Shown here one piece after another: positions 33,074-47,468 of a stretch of DNA of 64,000 bases. The translations under genes were made by a program, and so were the position numbers. Position 1 is the first letter of the stretch; each line of letters starts with the position of its first letter. Below the pieces are notes generated by a model. The model was not told the origin of the DNA. It was given only the letters and a program-made list of their open reading frames with translations, and made no database searches. The stretch is taken from contig NC_016458.1 of NCBI RefSeq assembly GCF_000226115.1, forward strand, positions 2,480,001 through 2,544,000, given 5' to 3'. Origin of the DNA: Thermothielavioides terrestris NRRL 8126 (lineage: Eukaryota > Ascomycota > Sordariomycetes > Sordariales > Chaetomiaceae).

Positions 33074-35052
33074 ATGTCGTCCGAACCCTCCTTCCCGCCG
33101 CCGCCCACGCTTGCCACCCGGCATTCCGGCCTTCCTGAGCGGCTTCTAGACTTCGGAACCGAGTCGAAAAACCGCCTTCTCAGCAAGCGGACCCTGCCAG
33201 AAAGTGTGCCTCGCCAAGGGGAGCTGCCCCGGCTCCCGCCCGACACCACTCGGGCCGAGTTCAACCAAGCCATTGGCGAGTTGAAGCAGATCCTTGGCGA
33301 CGAGCATGTCGACATCAACGACAAGCCGCTCGTCGACGGGTGGTATGTGGAGCATCCGTAAGTACTCTCCCTGCGCCCCGCTGTGACTGGGAAACGGGGA
33401 GGGAGGTTTTAGGTCTCTGACCGGCGGCGGCGGCGGCGGCGGCCGAGCAGAAACACGCACGATGCGTACCATATCGCCCTCCAAGAAGACCTCGTTTCCA
33501 GCGCTGTCGTGTATCCAGGGTCGGTGGAGGACGTGCAGGCGATCGTGCGGTGGGCCAACAAGCACAAGATCCCAATCTACCCCATCTCCATGGGGAGGAA
33601 TATCGGGTATGGCGGCACGGCGCCGCGAGTCCCGGGGAGTGTGGTGATCGACCTCGGCCGGAGGATGAATCGGATCCTGAACATCGACGCAGAAAATGCC
33701 TCGTGCCTTGTTGAGCCGGGCGTTTCGTACTTTGCGTTGTACGAGGAGATCCAGCGGAGGAAGCTGCCGCTCTGGATCGATACCCCGGACGTCGGGGGAG
33801 GCAGTGTACTTGGTAATGCCATCGACAGAGGCGTGGGGTGAGCATCGGCGTCCCCGAGAGGAAAAAGCACAGCCCACGCTGACAAAGCCCAAGATATACG
33901 CCGTACGGGGACCACTTCGCAAACCACTGCGGCATGGAGATCGTCCTTCCGAATGGCGAACTCCTTCGGACAGGAATGGGAGCACTACCGGGCAAGGATG
34001 GGGCCGACAACCCAACGTGGCAGTCATTCCAGCCGGCGTACGGGCCCTACGTCGACGGCATCTTCTCGCAGAGTAACTTCGGCATCGTCGTCCGCATGGG
34101 TATCTGGCTGATGCCGGAGATTGGCCATCAGTCCTATGTCATCACGTTCCCGCGCGAGGAAGACTTCCCGGAGATCGTCGAGATCATCCGGCCGCTGGCG
34201 CAGCAGCGAATCCTCGGCAATATCCCGCAGCTGCGGCACGTCATCCAGGAGCTCGCCACCACGGCCAGGCCCAAATCTGACTTCTACAGCGGGCCGGGGC
34301 CGATCCCCCGCGAGGCCATCCGGGAGCATGCGGCCAAGCTGCCGCTGGGCGACGTGTCCTGGGTGTTCTACGGCACGCAGTACGGCGACGCGGCCAGCAT
34401 CGCGAAGCAGCTCGACGTGATCCGGACCGCCTTCTCCAAGATCCCGGGGGCCAAGATGCTCCTTCCGGAGGACCTGCCGGCAGATCACTACCTGCACTCG
34501 CGGGTGAGCGTGTGCAGCGGCGTGCCGGTGCTGCGCGAGCTCGACTGGCTCAACTGGGTGCCCAACGCGGCGCACCTGTTCTTCAGCCCGATCGTGCCGA
34601 CGCGGGGGCGCGACGCCAAGATCGTGCACGACATCGTGGTGCGGCTGCACGCCAAGCACGGCCTGGACCTGATCCCGACGCTGTGCGTGGCGGGGCGCGA
34701 GATGCACTACATCGTCAACATCGTGTACGACCGGTCGTCGCTCGACGAGAAGCGGCGGGCGGCGGCCTGCATGCGCGAGATGATCGCCGAGGCGGCGGCC
34801 GAGGGCTACGGCGAGTACCGCACGCACATCCTGTTCGCGGACATGGTGGCCGGCACGTACAACTGGGGACAGAACGCGCTCATGCGCTTCAACGAGACCA
34901 TCAAGGACGCGCTCGACCCGAACGGCATCCTGGCGCCGGGCAGGAACGGCATCTGGCCCAAGCGGTTCCGCGGGAAAGGCTGGGAGATTCTTGGCACCGA
35001 GGTCGAGGACGCGCTGGAGGGCAAGGGGATTGGCCCGAAGCCCAGAGCGTAA
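33074..35052 (+). CDS. Vanillyl-alcohol-oxidase-like flavoenzyme (VAO/PCMH family)
   Basis: Oxidises para-substituted phenols such as vanillyl alcohol or 4-alkylphenols with a covalently bound FAD, releasing H2O2. Exons: 33074..33357, 33451..33837, 33894..35052 (introns 93 and 56 nt); product 609 residues. The FAD-binding PCMH domain includes VVYPGSVEDVQAIVRWAN, PISMGRNIGYGG and PDVGGGSVLGNAIDRGVGY. H451 (NAAHLFFSP) lies exactly 81 residues before Y532-R533 (GEYRTH), the same spacing as the FAD-linked His422 and catalytic Tyr503-Arg504 of Penicillium simplicissimum VAO. D208 probably corresponds to the catalytic Asp. The last exon ends NGILAPGRNGIWP, typical of the family. The N-terminal 30 residues form an extra variable segment; no targeting signal is obvious. 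Confidence 0.92.
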
Positions 35053-36277
35053 GTGTAGGCAGGGCTGGCCTGCCTGTCGTGTTGTCGATGGTGTCGTTTG
35101 TTTTGCCGTGCAGAATCAAGATCCGAGGTGATGTTCAGCCGTTCAAGCGTCTGGGACTGATTGGTTGGGCAATTCCGTGGCTAAAATAGGACACGAGCTC
35201 AGGGGTGATCATTCAGGGACCTAAGTTCCCGAATAGCAACCTGGAAAGAGAGACCAGCGTAGATCAGATCTGAGACAGCTGCTAACAAGGCAAGCTGCAA
35301 ATCACAGCATTGCCGTGTGACCGGGCTTCATATCCCTTACTGTGCGGTACAATCGGGTGCTGAACTGGAGACGAGCAGCGCCGGGCCTTCGGCACACAAC
35401 ACGTGAACTGAAGACGAGCAGCGCCCGGGGTTTGGCACACAACACGTTGGGACCCTCCCTCGCATCTTTTGCAGCGGGCTGGCATCCGTACAGTTGCAGG
35501 ATGGCGAGCACCCGACTGAAGGTGGGTGGAGAGGGTGCCAAGGTTCGAGCAAGGCAGCCAGGCAGCTGCTTCCGGCTGCATGGCACCCCTGCCAGGCACG
35601 CGGTCCTCACGAACCACCTAGTCTTGCAGCTGCAGCACATTGCAGAACCGTGCTTTTTTACGGTGCTCGTGCACTGAATGCTGACGGCAGTTGGTTAACT
35701 CGTGGAGGGCTGCGTTTGGCTCGACCATGCTGAAACTGCTTACATGTAAGGATGCTATAGAGGTTATAGTTTTCCTCTCTTCTAAGTGCTGTTGTAGTAT
35801 TCCGTTCTTAGGTATTGAAGTTCCCACTGTAGCCCGACTCTGACGACTATCATGAAGTTGGGAGTTAAAGACGGCAAGAAACTGAGCTTCCCAGGGCACT
35901 GTCGATTTATCTCGCGCCGGGTACGACTGCCCGTTCGAGGCTGCCCCACTCTTGGCAAGCCCTCGCCGAGTCGGAGTAAGCAACGAATTGGCGGCCGCCT
36001 TGCTCTTCCCGCCGTGAAGCTTAAACGTTAACATTCCCCAACCGGGCGTCCCTGCGTGCTCCTGCACCTGCAGAATCCCACCGAGGACCGGCCGCAGCAG
36101 TTCTGCGGAGGGGTCGCCTCCGTTGTGGAAAATCACGACCACCTCACTTCTCGATTGGCGCGTTCTAACCCTAGAGACCTGAAACAGCACGCACGGATAC
36201 GCCGGTCATCTTCTCGGTTTGACGACCTCAGTCAGAGGAGGAATGGCTTGAATACAGATCGGAGTTCTGTTCGGTGG
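35053..36277. other. Intergenic with a small tandem repeat
   Basis: 3' flank of the oxidase gene and distal promoter of the zinc-finger gene. Contains the 43-bp duplication listed separately. No gene recognised. Confidence 0.55.
35362..35447 (+). repeat. Tandem duplication, 2 x 43 bp
   Basis: Two adjacent copies beginning GAACTG(G/A)AGACGAGCAGCGCC and ending GGCACACAACACGT, differing at a few positions in the middle. Confidence 0.85.
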
Positions 36278-36677
36278 ATGGAATTGCTTCCACCGTCGGA
36301 GGCGCAGCAAGCTCTTTCGAGTTTTGAGCCGTTGTGGGCCACTCCTCCAGGCACCGCAGTGGACGCGCTGTCTCAACTGCCCGAAACCAGTGCCCTACCC
36401 CACTTTCGCTCTCCTCGCGACTCCAGCACGCACGCGCGGCGGCCCGCTCCGGGGCCCTGCACCCTGAAGCAATTGAACCCATGGGTATGGGAATGGCCCC
36501 GGTGCGTGTTCTTGATGCTCAGGCGCTCCAGCTCACTCAAGAGTAGATGCGCACTTCCACGATGATGGCGCGGCCAGCCGGTTCAGTGCCCTCGGCCAAG
36601 ATGTCGCCGCTGTTCAGGCGCTTGGAGACCCCACGGATCTCGATTTTGACTTCGACAACTTCTGGTCTGCGGGCGTC
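36278..36677 (+). other. Probable unresolved 5' exon(s) of the zinc-finger gene
   Basis: Codons in frame with the zinc-finger protein run from 36516 to 36677 without a stop and read as acidic N-terminal sequence. Further upstream an ATG at 36278 opens a frame (MELLPPSEAQQALSSFEPLW) that could be joined by a short intron, for example a donor GTGCGT at 36502 with an acceptor at 36541 (40 nt). This would be unusually short, so the join is a guess. Confidence 0.4.
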
Positions 36678-39600
36678 ATGGACCTTGAGCCCGATCTCAG
36701 CCTGAACTACGGTTCCCAGGCCACGTCCTTCCCCGCAGATCTTCTGTTCGCCGAGGACGAAGGCGTCTTGCCGAGTCTCTCCGGCTACGATGGCCAGCCT
36801 CCATCCACCTCTACCGCCAGCACCATGCCGGTCGTCCAGCGGGCTCAACCCTCCCCCACGCCCACCGATTTTTCAATGTCGCGCTGTGATGCAGGGTCCG
36901 AGGATTCGAAGCACCTCGACGACGGCGCGCACGGCCACGGCATGGCGCACCAGCGGTTGCGCCGGCAATTGTCTCTTCTGTCCAAGGGCTGGGCCGGTGA
37001 TGAGATCAGGTTCAAGAATTGCGACCCCGCCAAGGCCGTCGTCCTGCACAGCCTGGCCATGGAGCTGGGCTTGGGTTACAGCCACGATGTCAGGAGTCGC
37101 GAGGTCGCCATGTCCCGGCTCAACCATGCTCCCCCGCAATCACAACCGCCGCTCGCCTCCGGATCTCTCGCTTCCTCGCTTTCCCGTTCCTCCACGGAGC
37201 TTGATTCTACTCTTTGCCTGCCTGACCTGCCCGTGGTTCCAGAGTTCCTTCCGATCCCCGAGAGCGCAGTCCCGGACACCTACGGCCCGAGCCTTCTGCC
37301 CTCGCAACCAACCCCACCCAAAACCGTCCCGACGGACCAGCCATTAGCACGGCGCCCGAGCCGCAGCGAACGCATCATATCAACCCTCAAGACGTCCATT
37401 TCCAAAGGCGGACGACGAGGGCCCCTGAGCGAGAATGGCCGGCGGGATATGAGGGCCCTGGAAGGCGCTGGCGGCGCTTGCTGGAGATGCAAGGTCCTCC
37501 GCCGCAAAGTGAGCTTTACTTCCTCGGCCGCGGCGCCTCTGTAAATCCGCGACTGATCGTTCTCCAGTGCGACCCTGGCGGCCCGTGTAGGTGCTGTCTG
37601 CAGAGCGTCCCCACTCCGCATCTCGGGGAAGATGCGCCTCTGTGGCCGCTGATCGGCTGCCGGCGAGGTCCTCTCCGGGATTCGGTCCCGCCACAACTGC
37701 TGTGTCCCGGCTCGACCCGGCCATGCGGCCTTGAGGCTGGGGAAAGCCCTGCTGTGTCCCAGCGGTGCCGCTCTGTTGACGCGGCTGACCGATGTCTCCT
37801 CGCTGCCGAAAGCCAGAGACTGGCCGACATGAAGGCCGTTTTCGAAGGCGCATCACACAAGCTTTCGATCACGGACCATAGTCTTCACAATTCCTTCTGC
37901 GCTTTCATCGAAACTGGGCGATACCGCGACCGCGACTCGCTCCAAAGAAGCTACTCGTCGGGGGGTAAAGCGTTCACGTACACCGAGCTGATCGCCGTGA
38001 TCGCCTGGGAGCTAGCAGAAAACCAAGGCCTCCTTTCCTTGCTCGAGATCAAATCGTGGGAGAGCTTCATGCGGATGCTAGAAGCCGCGTGCGTTTACGA
38101 ATCAGAGGTTGGCCAGGTAAGCTGACGCCACCCCTTCACATAAGCGGCTGCAATGCTCACGCAGTCGCAGACCTCCCTGGTGATTCTCTCCATGGTCTGC
38201 CTCAAACACTGTCTCGAAGCACTGCGGCTCCACGCAGCAAATCTTCTCTCACCCGAGGCCCACGAAGATTGCCGCCGCGGCCAGTGCAGAGTCGAGTGCA
38301 TACGCAACCTCAGCTCGAAAGTTGCAGCTTATGTCGACGAGCTGTCCTCCGTCATCTTCAACAAGGAAAACATGCGGGATCGCCGCTGGTGGCTTTCGAC
38401 CTTCTACAGCTTCCATATCCAGGGGCCTGTGCGGCATGCCTTGATCGCCATCGAAAGGCAGCTCCGCTTCCAGTCCGCCGACGACGTGCCGGCCGAAGAA
38501 CTTTCAGCCACCCAGTACCTGCACCTGCCTGCGGTATTGTTCACCGCTGCGTCGGCCAAGTACGATCCTCTCCTGGACGGGAGATTGCACTACGCCCTAA
38601 CCGATAGTTCGGTAATCCCGGAGGCTTCGGTCCCAGAGCTTCATCATTCATCTGCACGGGTGGCTTTTGAGGTGGATAAGTGGCACGAGGCCGGCATCAG
38701 GTCACCGTATCAATTTCTCAGGCGACTTCTTCAAATCGGTTCTCTAGACTTCCCTGATTCAGGGCCTTTCGCCCCGGGCATGTCAGGGTCGAGATCCCCC
38801 ATGGCCATCGACACCCCATCCGCGGCTCACGCCAAGATCGAACCGCCGATCTCCCCCAGGCTTGTTGGTGGGCGGGATAGCCTGGCCTTCCAGCGGCCGT
38901 TCCCCGGTCACGGTAAGAGGGATTCGATCGGTAGCTGTTACTCGGCGCAACCCTCGAGCATGTTCTCCAACCAGAGCTCGGACAGCTTGCCACGGACCTT
39001 CACAACCGATATGACGAGCTTGTACGAGTCCTCCTTGGTTGCCAGGATGTCCTTCTCCGGCAGTGTCACGAACCTGAATGCCGACCTGGGCGTCGACCTC
39101 GGCACTGTCGATCCAACAGCGCTGTTCTCGGGTCAGCATAACGGCTCGTCGCAATCACTGGATCAAATACTGCGAGAGAGTGCACTGAAGAAGGAACCGC
39201 CAGCTGTCGGCCAAGACCCCACCTTCGTCTGCAGCTGTTGCCCCAGGGCACCGAGGCAGTTCCACACGAGGGAGGAATTAGCGTACGTTTTTCCTCCGTA
39301 CTTTCCAAGAAAAAAAAAAAAAAAAAAAAACATATATCTACTGACCGAGATGCTGACCCCCTCGCTAGACTTCACGAAGCCGAGAAACCCCATCCGTGCT
39401 CGCAGTGCAAGAAGCGCTTCAAGAGCCCCACTGAGGCCGAGCGGCACATCAACGCCATCCACGTCAAGTCCGACTTCTGGTCCTGCAAGGGGCTCGAGAA
39501 CCCGCTGCTGGCGTTCCACGCCGACGTGTGCGAGGGCGTGGTCTGGGATCTCTGCGGCTTCTGCGGCGGCGGCTTCGCCCGCACGGCCGACGGGCAGCGC

Positions 39601-39783
39601 GACGAGGCGAGCCTCGTCGACCACGTCGAGTCGGTGCACCACGTCGGCCAGTGCGACCGCAACAAGAACTTCTACCGCGCCGACAACTTCCGGCAGCACC
39701 TGCGCAACTCGCACGCCGCGGCCACGGGCAAGTGGTTGAAGACCTTGGAGAGGGCGTGCTGGAGCACGACCGATGCGGTGTAA
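36678..39783 (+). CDS. Zinc-cluster plus C2H2 zinc-finger protein (probable transcription regulator)
   Basis: Nuclear DNA-binding-type protein common in ascomycetes. Exons: 36678..37508, 37568..38116, 38165..39282, 39369..39783; product 970 residues from this start. A Cys cluster (C268, C271, C278, C284, C286, C287 in CWRCKVLRRKCD..CRCC, then IGCRRG) sits at the first splice junction. A helical middle region (SLVILSMVCLKHCLEALRLH) follows. C2H2 fingers near the C-terminus include C843-C846-H859-H864, and a preceding finger (CSCC..F..L..H) is split by the last intron. That intron holds a 21-A run (39310-39330). The frame stays open upstream to 36516 with family-like sequence (HFHDDGAASRFSALGQDV, LDFDFDNFW), so the true start probably lies in an upstream exon that I could not resolve. 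Confidence 0.8.
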
Positions 39784-42451
39784 TGCGTCGATGGCTAAAG
39801 CGATAATAGGGGTTGGTGCCCCTACCGGCGTTCATAAAGTTTTGGATATATTTTCCTGGGATATTAGCGAGTATCAGGCGTTCTGGATACTGCGATACAG
39901 CGCGCGGGGCCGGTACTTCCCACGCGACAAGAAAGCATTAATACTCCATGTTCGAATCTCAGAAACCATGTTGCAAGCAGATTATACTGTCTGCACTCAC
40001 TCACCACCAGGGGCACCCAAGAGCATTAAGTGGAGAATAGAACTATACAATTAGATCCTCAAAAGAGAGGAATAACATTATAGCCCTGATCCCGGGCCTG
40101 AAGAAGGAAGGTAGTTGGCTACGATAACCCCCAAGGGAGTTTTGCTTCGACGCCCCTACAAGTCCAACCCAGGACAGGTGCCTTCGGGTGCTAAGTCCAC
40201 CGGATTCACCCCGCAAAGCCGTCCGACTGCTTTGGCGGAGGTTCATTGATCCCGGGGTGGCCATGGGAGTCTATGTGGCGGGACTCGTATGTAAAGTGGT
40301 GGCAGATAGCGAAGGCGCGGCAGGGCGCTCGAGACGATAGAGGTGCTTGAGTTTGAATGAAAAAGCGCGCTGGCCAGGGGGACGGGGGAGGAGCAGCACA
40401 CGTTGCCTAAGAAGGTAGTACCAGACACCGGATTCTAGCTGTCCCAGGGAGAGCATGCCAAACTTCACGCGGCCGAGGACTACGGTATGCTCAGGTTTAA
40501 AACCGTTTGCAAGACAAAGAGACGGAAGCCGCCTAAAGGCCCAAGCTACTATGCGACGGAGAAAGTGGAGGCGGGTATTCCCTATCGCGGCGAAGATGGG
40601 GGATGACTGAGGGCCGAAGGGGAGGGTTATTGATACCTAGACTGGTGAGGAAGCTCTGGTGGCATCTTCATAGCTGCCGCTGGGTCTGGTCACTCTGGTG
40701 AGGGAGCTCCAGCTCAACATACCACGTCTCTCTGCTTTTGTAATACGAAGGGCTGTTTGCTAGCCCTTAACAACGATACCTCGTTGTTTTTACTGTCATA
40801 AAAGATATCTAGTACACTTCTAACCGTGTTTTATGCACGATTTTGTCTCTCTCCCTTTCCTTTTTGTTCGATCTTTTGCTATGATTCCTTTACTTTTCAT
40901 GACTGCAACTGACGCTGCAGGTCGTCCTCTTGATGACAGGATATAACTGGCAATATCAGTAGGCCCTGGTGCTAGCACGGCTGATGAGCGTGCCAAAAGA
41001 AACGGCCATCTAGGCCTATATGTAGGTAGGCAATTGACCACCTGATGGTCTAAATTGATTGTCCTGATGACGCCTGTGGCACGGCAGACTAATGATTCTC
41101 ACCCAGCTAGGTGTGAAGTGGCATCTGCGTAGGTGAGTTTTGCCTCCTGCTGACTGAGGCAGTGAGGAACTCAGTCTGCTACCCTCTAGCTCAAGACCCT
41201 GATTTGGTGCCTAGCAGCTCCATCTCAGACAATCTCAACAGTTTCCCGACCCAGTAGGCTGGTCCAGTGAGGACGATCAGGGTTCACATTTTTTGCACTT
41301 TAAAATCTGAAATCTCCTCTCACCACTGGTATTCGTATTCGCCTGAAGAACCAGCTAGTGTTGTATTGTATCCCAGAGCTTCTGGTTCTTGCCAACCGCC
41401 CTATGTGTCTGTGGGCCACCTGACGTCACTCTTGTCGAGTCTCGACCGCACCTGACGACGGTGAACTCTCGACATTAAACTTCACGCCCCATCGAACTTA
41501 TTGCCCACTACGGCATCGAAGTGATGCTGCTGATTTGGGACCCGACTTGGCTGCGCTTCACAGCGTCCGCTTGTGGGTGCGGCAACCTTGGAGCTGAGCA
41601 CTACTTCACTCACGCTAACCAGCACGGCTTTTTGTATTTGTACCTGCATCATGCCAGTGCCTTGATTGGTTACCCATTTACTGTCGGGATACACCTTACG
41701 AGCTGCTTGATCGAACTTCAAAGCCAGCGGCCTGCTCGGTAATGGGACACCCGGGGCATTCCCACCCCCTGGCGCCCTTCGAGACGAGCAGAGATTGAGC
41801 ATTGTTCTTGACGACTGGAAATGGCAGGGCCATTGCCATCGTCCGTGCTTGAGCAAGGCAGGAACAAACATTGCGTTTAAGCGCTTGTTGAGTCTAACCT
41901 GGCATGCTGCTACGGAAACTGGAGTCCAATTGATAGTTCTCGTAAGGGGCATGCCGGTCTCCAACGCGACCTGACAGTCGTTACGGGGATCGGATGTCTC
42001 GGCAAGCTTGATATCTTCCAGCTGGGCCTAGGCCTTGCACTCCGAAAAGTTGAAGTTTGCCGCTGCGCACAGAGCGTTTCGTAGCCTGCCGCAGCATGTA
42101 GTGACGGACACCATCTTTCCATCCTAGATAGCTGTGAAAAGGATGGCCGTTTACCATCTTGAATTTGACCTTGTAAACCGTTCGAGGCAACTGGAGGGAA
42201 GACGGCGGCTTGAATGCCAAAGGGCCCTTGAAAGAAAGCGCCGACATGCCAGGAAAAATGATCCACATTCGACGCGAATATGTACAGTGAAGTATCAAGC
42301 TATGTGCACCGAAGATGTCGGGCAGCCGGGCCCGAGGCCCCTAGTGAGCCCTTGGACTTCCCGCCCCTCTCAGTTCCCGCCCCCTGACCACTCCGCCGTT
42401 CCTTCCGACCCCTCTCCTCCTCTTCAAACACCTCATGCTTTGCGGCCTCCC
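39784..42451. other. Gene-poor interval
   Basis: About 2.7 kb between the zinc-finger and AA9 genes. Only short frames on both strands, none with a recognisable domain. AT content is higher than in neighbouring coding sequence (for example 40740-40900). It may contain decayed mobile DNA, but I cannot assign any. Confidence 0.5.
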
Positions 42452-45183
<2,732 letters not shown>

Positions 45184-46327
45184 GCTTCGATCAGACGGGG
45201 TTCATGATGGGCATTATCTTCGCGGGCATGGCGGTTACAACCTCGGATGGCCGTAGCAGGACTAAGCTGGCCCAGCCTGGCACCCGCGAATGGGCAACGG
45301 AGTCAATGCCCTTGGATGGGCCATCCCTCCGTTCACTATCTTGGCCGCGCAGTACCACATCGGCAACTGGTACACCGAGTGCAACCTCCCAGCCGACTGG
45401 CGCATCGCAACTACCGACAATAGCTGGACTGCCAATGCAGTGGGCCAAGATTGGCTCAGGCACTTCGATTTCCGCACAGCACCTCGTACGAAATGCACAT
45501 ACCGCTTGTCGATTCTCGGCGGCCACGGGAGCTGCCACTGAACCGAATTTGAACTCCATTGCCAGCCTAACAACATTCTCACCCTCTATATGCCTCCGCA
45601 CTCCTCCCAGATGCCGCAGCTACTCGATGTTGGCTGCCCTGGGCCGCTGAAAAAGGCGTAGGGTCGTCAGGTTGAGGACTTGATATGCGCGCAGGTCAGC
45701 CGCGTCACCAAGCTCGAGTCCATGCGTGCCCGTCGCGAGACCTTCTTTGCCTCTATGACGGAGAAGAATATACATGATGGCTTTGCAGGTGCTGGCCTTG
45801 TGCCGTACAACTAAGAGAGGGTGCTTTCCAAGCTAGATGTAAAGCTTCGTACGCCAACACTACTAAGCTCACACGCCAGCACTCCACAACCTTGGGTGTT
45901 CCAGACACCATACGACCCCGGAGAAGCCGAGCCGCAGTCTACGCTTATCAAGACTTGCATTTGCCAACCATCAAAACAGCTTCCCGACTCCGATGTTGGC
46001 TGCTGTGGCCCAGCTTACTAAGGCACAATAGCTGTAATGCATCAGGTGGCCTCCTTCTGTCAGAATGTCTCTTGGATCCACAAGGCCAATGAATGAGGCA
46101 CTAAGCAAGCTCGCCAAAAAAACGCATGTGCAGCTTGGAGGCTCAGTTGGTTTTCAGGATGCCCAGGAGGCACTAGGCCAAACGGCTATACGTACCTAGG
46201 GAGGGAGTACAAGAAATGTAGCTGTTGATGCAAGGGGGTTTGTGCGAAGGTTCGCTGCTGTGGTGAGTGTGACAAGCATGACCATCATGCCCGCACTTGC
46301 CGGGAGGTTGCAGAAGCGTCTGATTGA
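45184..46327 (+). pseudogene. Decayed pogo/Fot1-type DDE transposase
   Basis: Remnant of a Tc1/mariner-superfamily transposase of the pogo (Fot1-like) branch. Reading with frame changes gives the DDE-domain start FDQTGFMMG, then NALGWAIPPFTILAAQYH, NWYTECNLPADWRIATTDN, RLSILGGHGS, MPPHSSQ, LLDVGC.GPLKKA and GAGLVPYN. A downstream zinc-knuckle-like RCCGECDKHDHHARTC follows before a stop near 46327. Frameshifts and internal stops occur (for example near 45300, 45541 and 45658), and the N-terminal DNA-binding half is missing or unrecognisable. No terminal inverted repeats could be identified. Such elements are common in filamentous fungi; this copy cannot be active. Confidence 0.85.
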
Positions 46328-47017
46328 GCTGCTTCTGATGTACCTATTCTCGTTGATTCCTGGTGTCGTAGTATTGTAACTGAGGGGAGTCTTAGTAGGG
46401 AATCGCACACTCGTTGATACTGTACACTCGCTGATAACTTGGAAGCTACGTTACCTAGTAGTCTCAAATACACAGAGAACTGAACGAAAGTGTTCAGATC
46501 CTTGAAGATCGTATACCCAGGGAGTTGAACTATACACTCTGTTTCATCTTGAACATCACCGCCCGTTAATCTTACCCACGTAAGGATGCCTAGGGGATTG
46601 TTATCTCTAATACCTACCTGGTAAGTACCCAAGAAATACAACGTGACATACAAAGGCAAAGTAGCAGTGACGGAAACACTGAGAACAACGTCTTTATTGC
46701 CCGACTCAACTGCGGTCAAAAACCGTACATGGCGCCCTTCAAGGCTCGACCGTATCAATGAAACTGTCTTCGAAACGAAAGGAATGGCTTGCCGATTTTC
46801 TCGCGCAGGTGGCTACACAAGCAGATGGGGAAGGCAATCCCCAAGGAGACGAACATGAAGAGGTTAAAGAGGTTGAAGCAAAGGTAGCATTATACCTCAG
46901 ACAGTTGATACGACCACTGAGGCTCGACGAAAGTTACCTAAGTTTCGATGTACTTGACCCGGACAGGATTTCTCCCACACATCCCACTCTTTCCCCCCCT
47001 TGCCTCCGGAGTTGAGC
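46328..47017. other. Intergenic between dead transposase and peptide gene
   Basis: About 690 bp of relatively AT-rich sequence. One 157-codon minus-strand frame spans 46285-46758 but overlaps the transposase tail and shows no domain. Confidence 0.5.
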
Positions 47018-47468
47018 TCAGCCGAAGCACCGAACATCGCTCGCGCTGTGGTGAGGCAGGGAGTAATAGATAGCGACAGCGCTGTTCGCGCAAGCGCACT
47101 GGTGGGCGGGAAGTCCAAATGCGTTGCGTCCATCGCTGCAGAGCATGCAACCGTGTCCAGTCCCGGCGGGGCACCTCAGGCCTTTGTTCAAGCAGTCCTG
47201 GAGATTGTTGCAATGGGCTACCGGGCACGCTGGTTAGTCTCCACACTAGGCGGGGGCGAGATGTGACCTCCCACCGATGGAGGTGTAGAACAGGGGGGAT
47301 CATGGGAATACCTCTTTTCTCGAGGTTGGTACTCGACTCCTCCGCTGGGATGGCTGGAACCACCGAGCCGGGTGCTGGAACCACCGAGCCGGGTGCTGGG
47401 GCAGCGGGCGAACACAAAGCCGAGGCGGCAAGGGAAAGGACGGCCAGGAAGTGGGCCAGGCGAGCCAT
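47018..47468 (-). CDS. Small secreted cysteine-rich protein with Kex2-type processing site
   Basis: Predicted extracellular peptide precursor of 122 residues, function unknown. Exons: complement 47468..47312 and 47229..47018, with an 82-nt intron (GTATTC..CTAACCAG). The signal peptide is MARLAHFLAVLSLAASALCS. A propeptide with the duplicated unit PAPGSVV follows and ends NLEKR at residue 52, a canonical Kex2 Lys-Arg site. Immediately after, at the splice junction, begins the mature part (ACPVAHCNNLQDCLNKG..) of about 70 residues with nine cysteines (six of them in its first 31 residues) and ending DVRCFG. Reading through the intron destroys the Cys pattern, so the spliced model is preferred. 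It could be an effector-like, antimicrobial or signalling peptide; no family recognised. It lies 690 bp from a dead transposon. Confidence 0.72.

Noticed and set aside
46285..46758. 157-codon minus-strand frame
   Set aside because: Overlaps the transposase tail, no start context, domain or homologue recognised.
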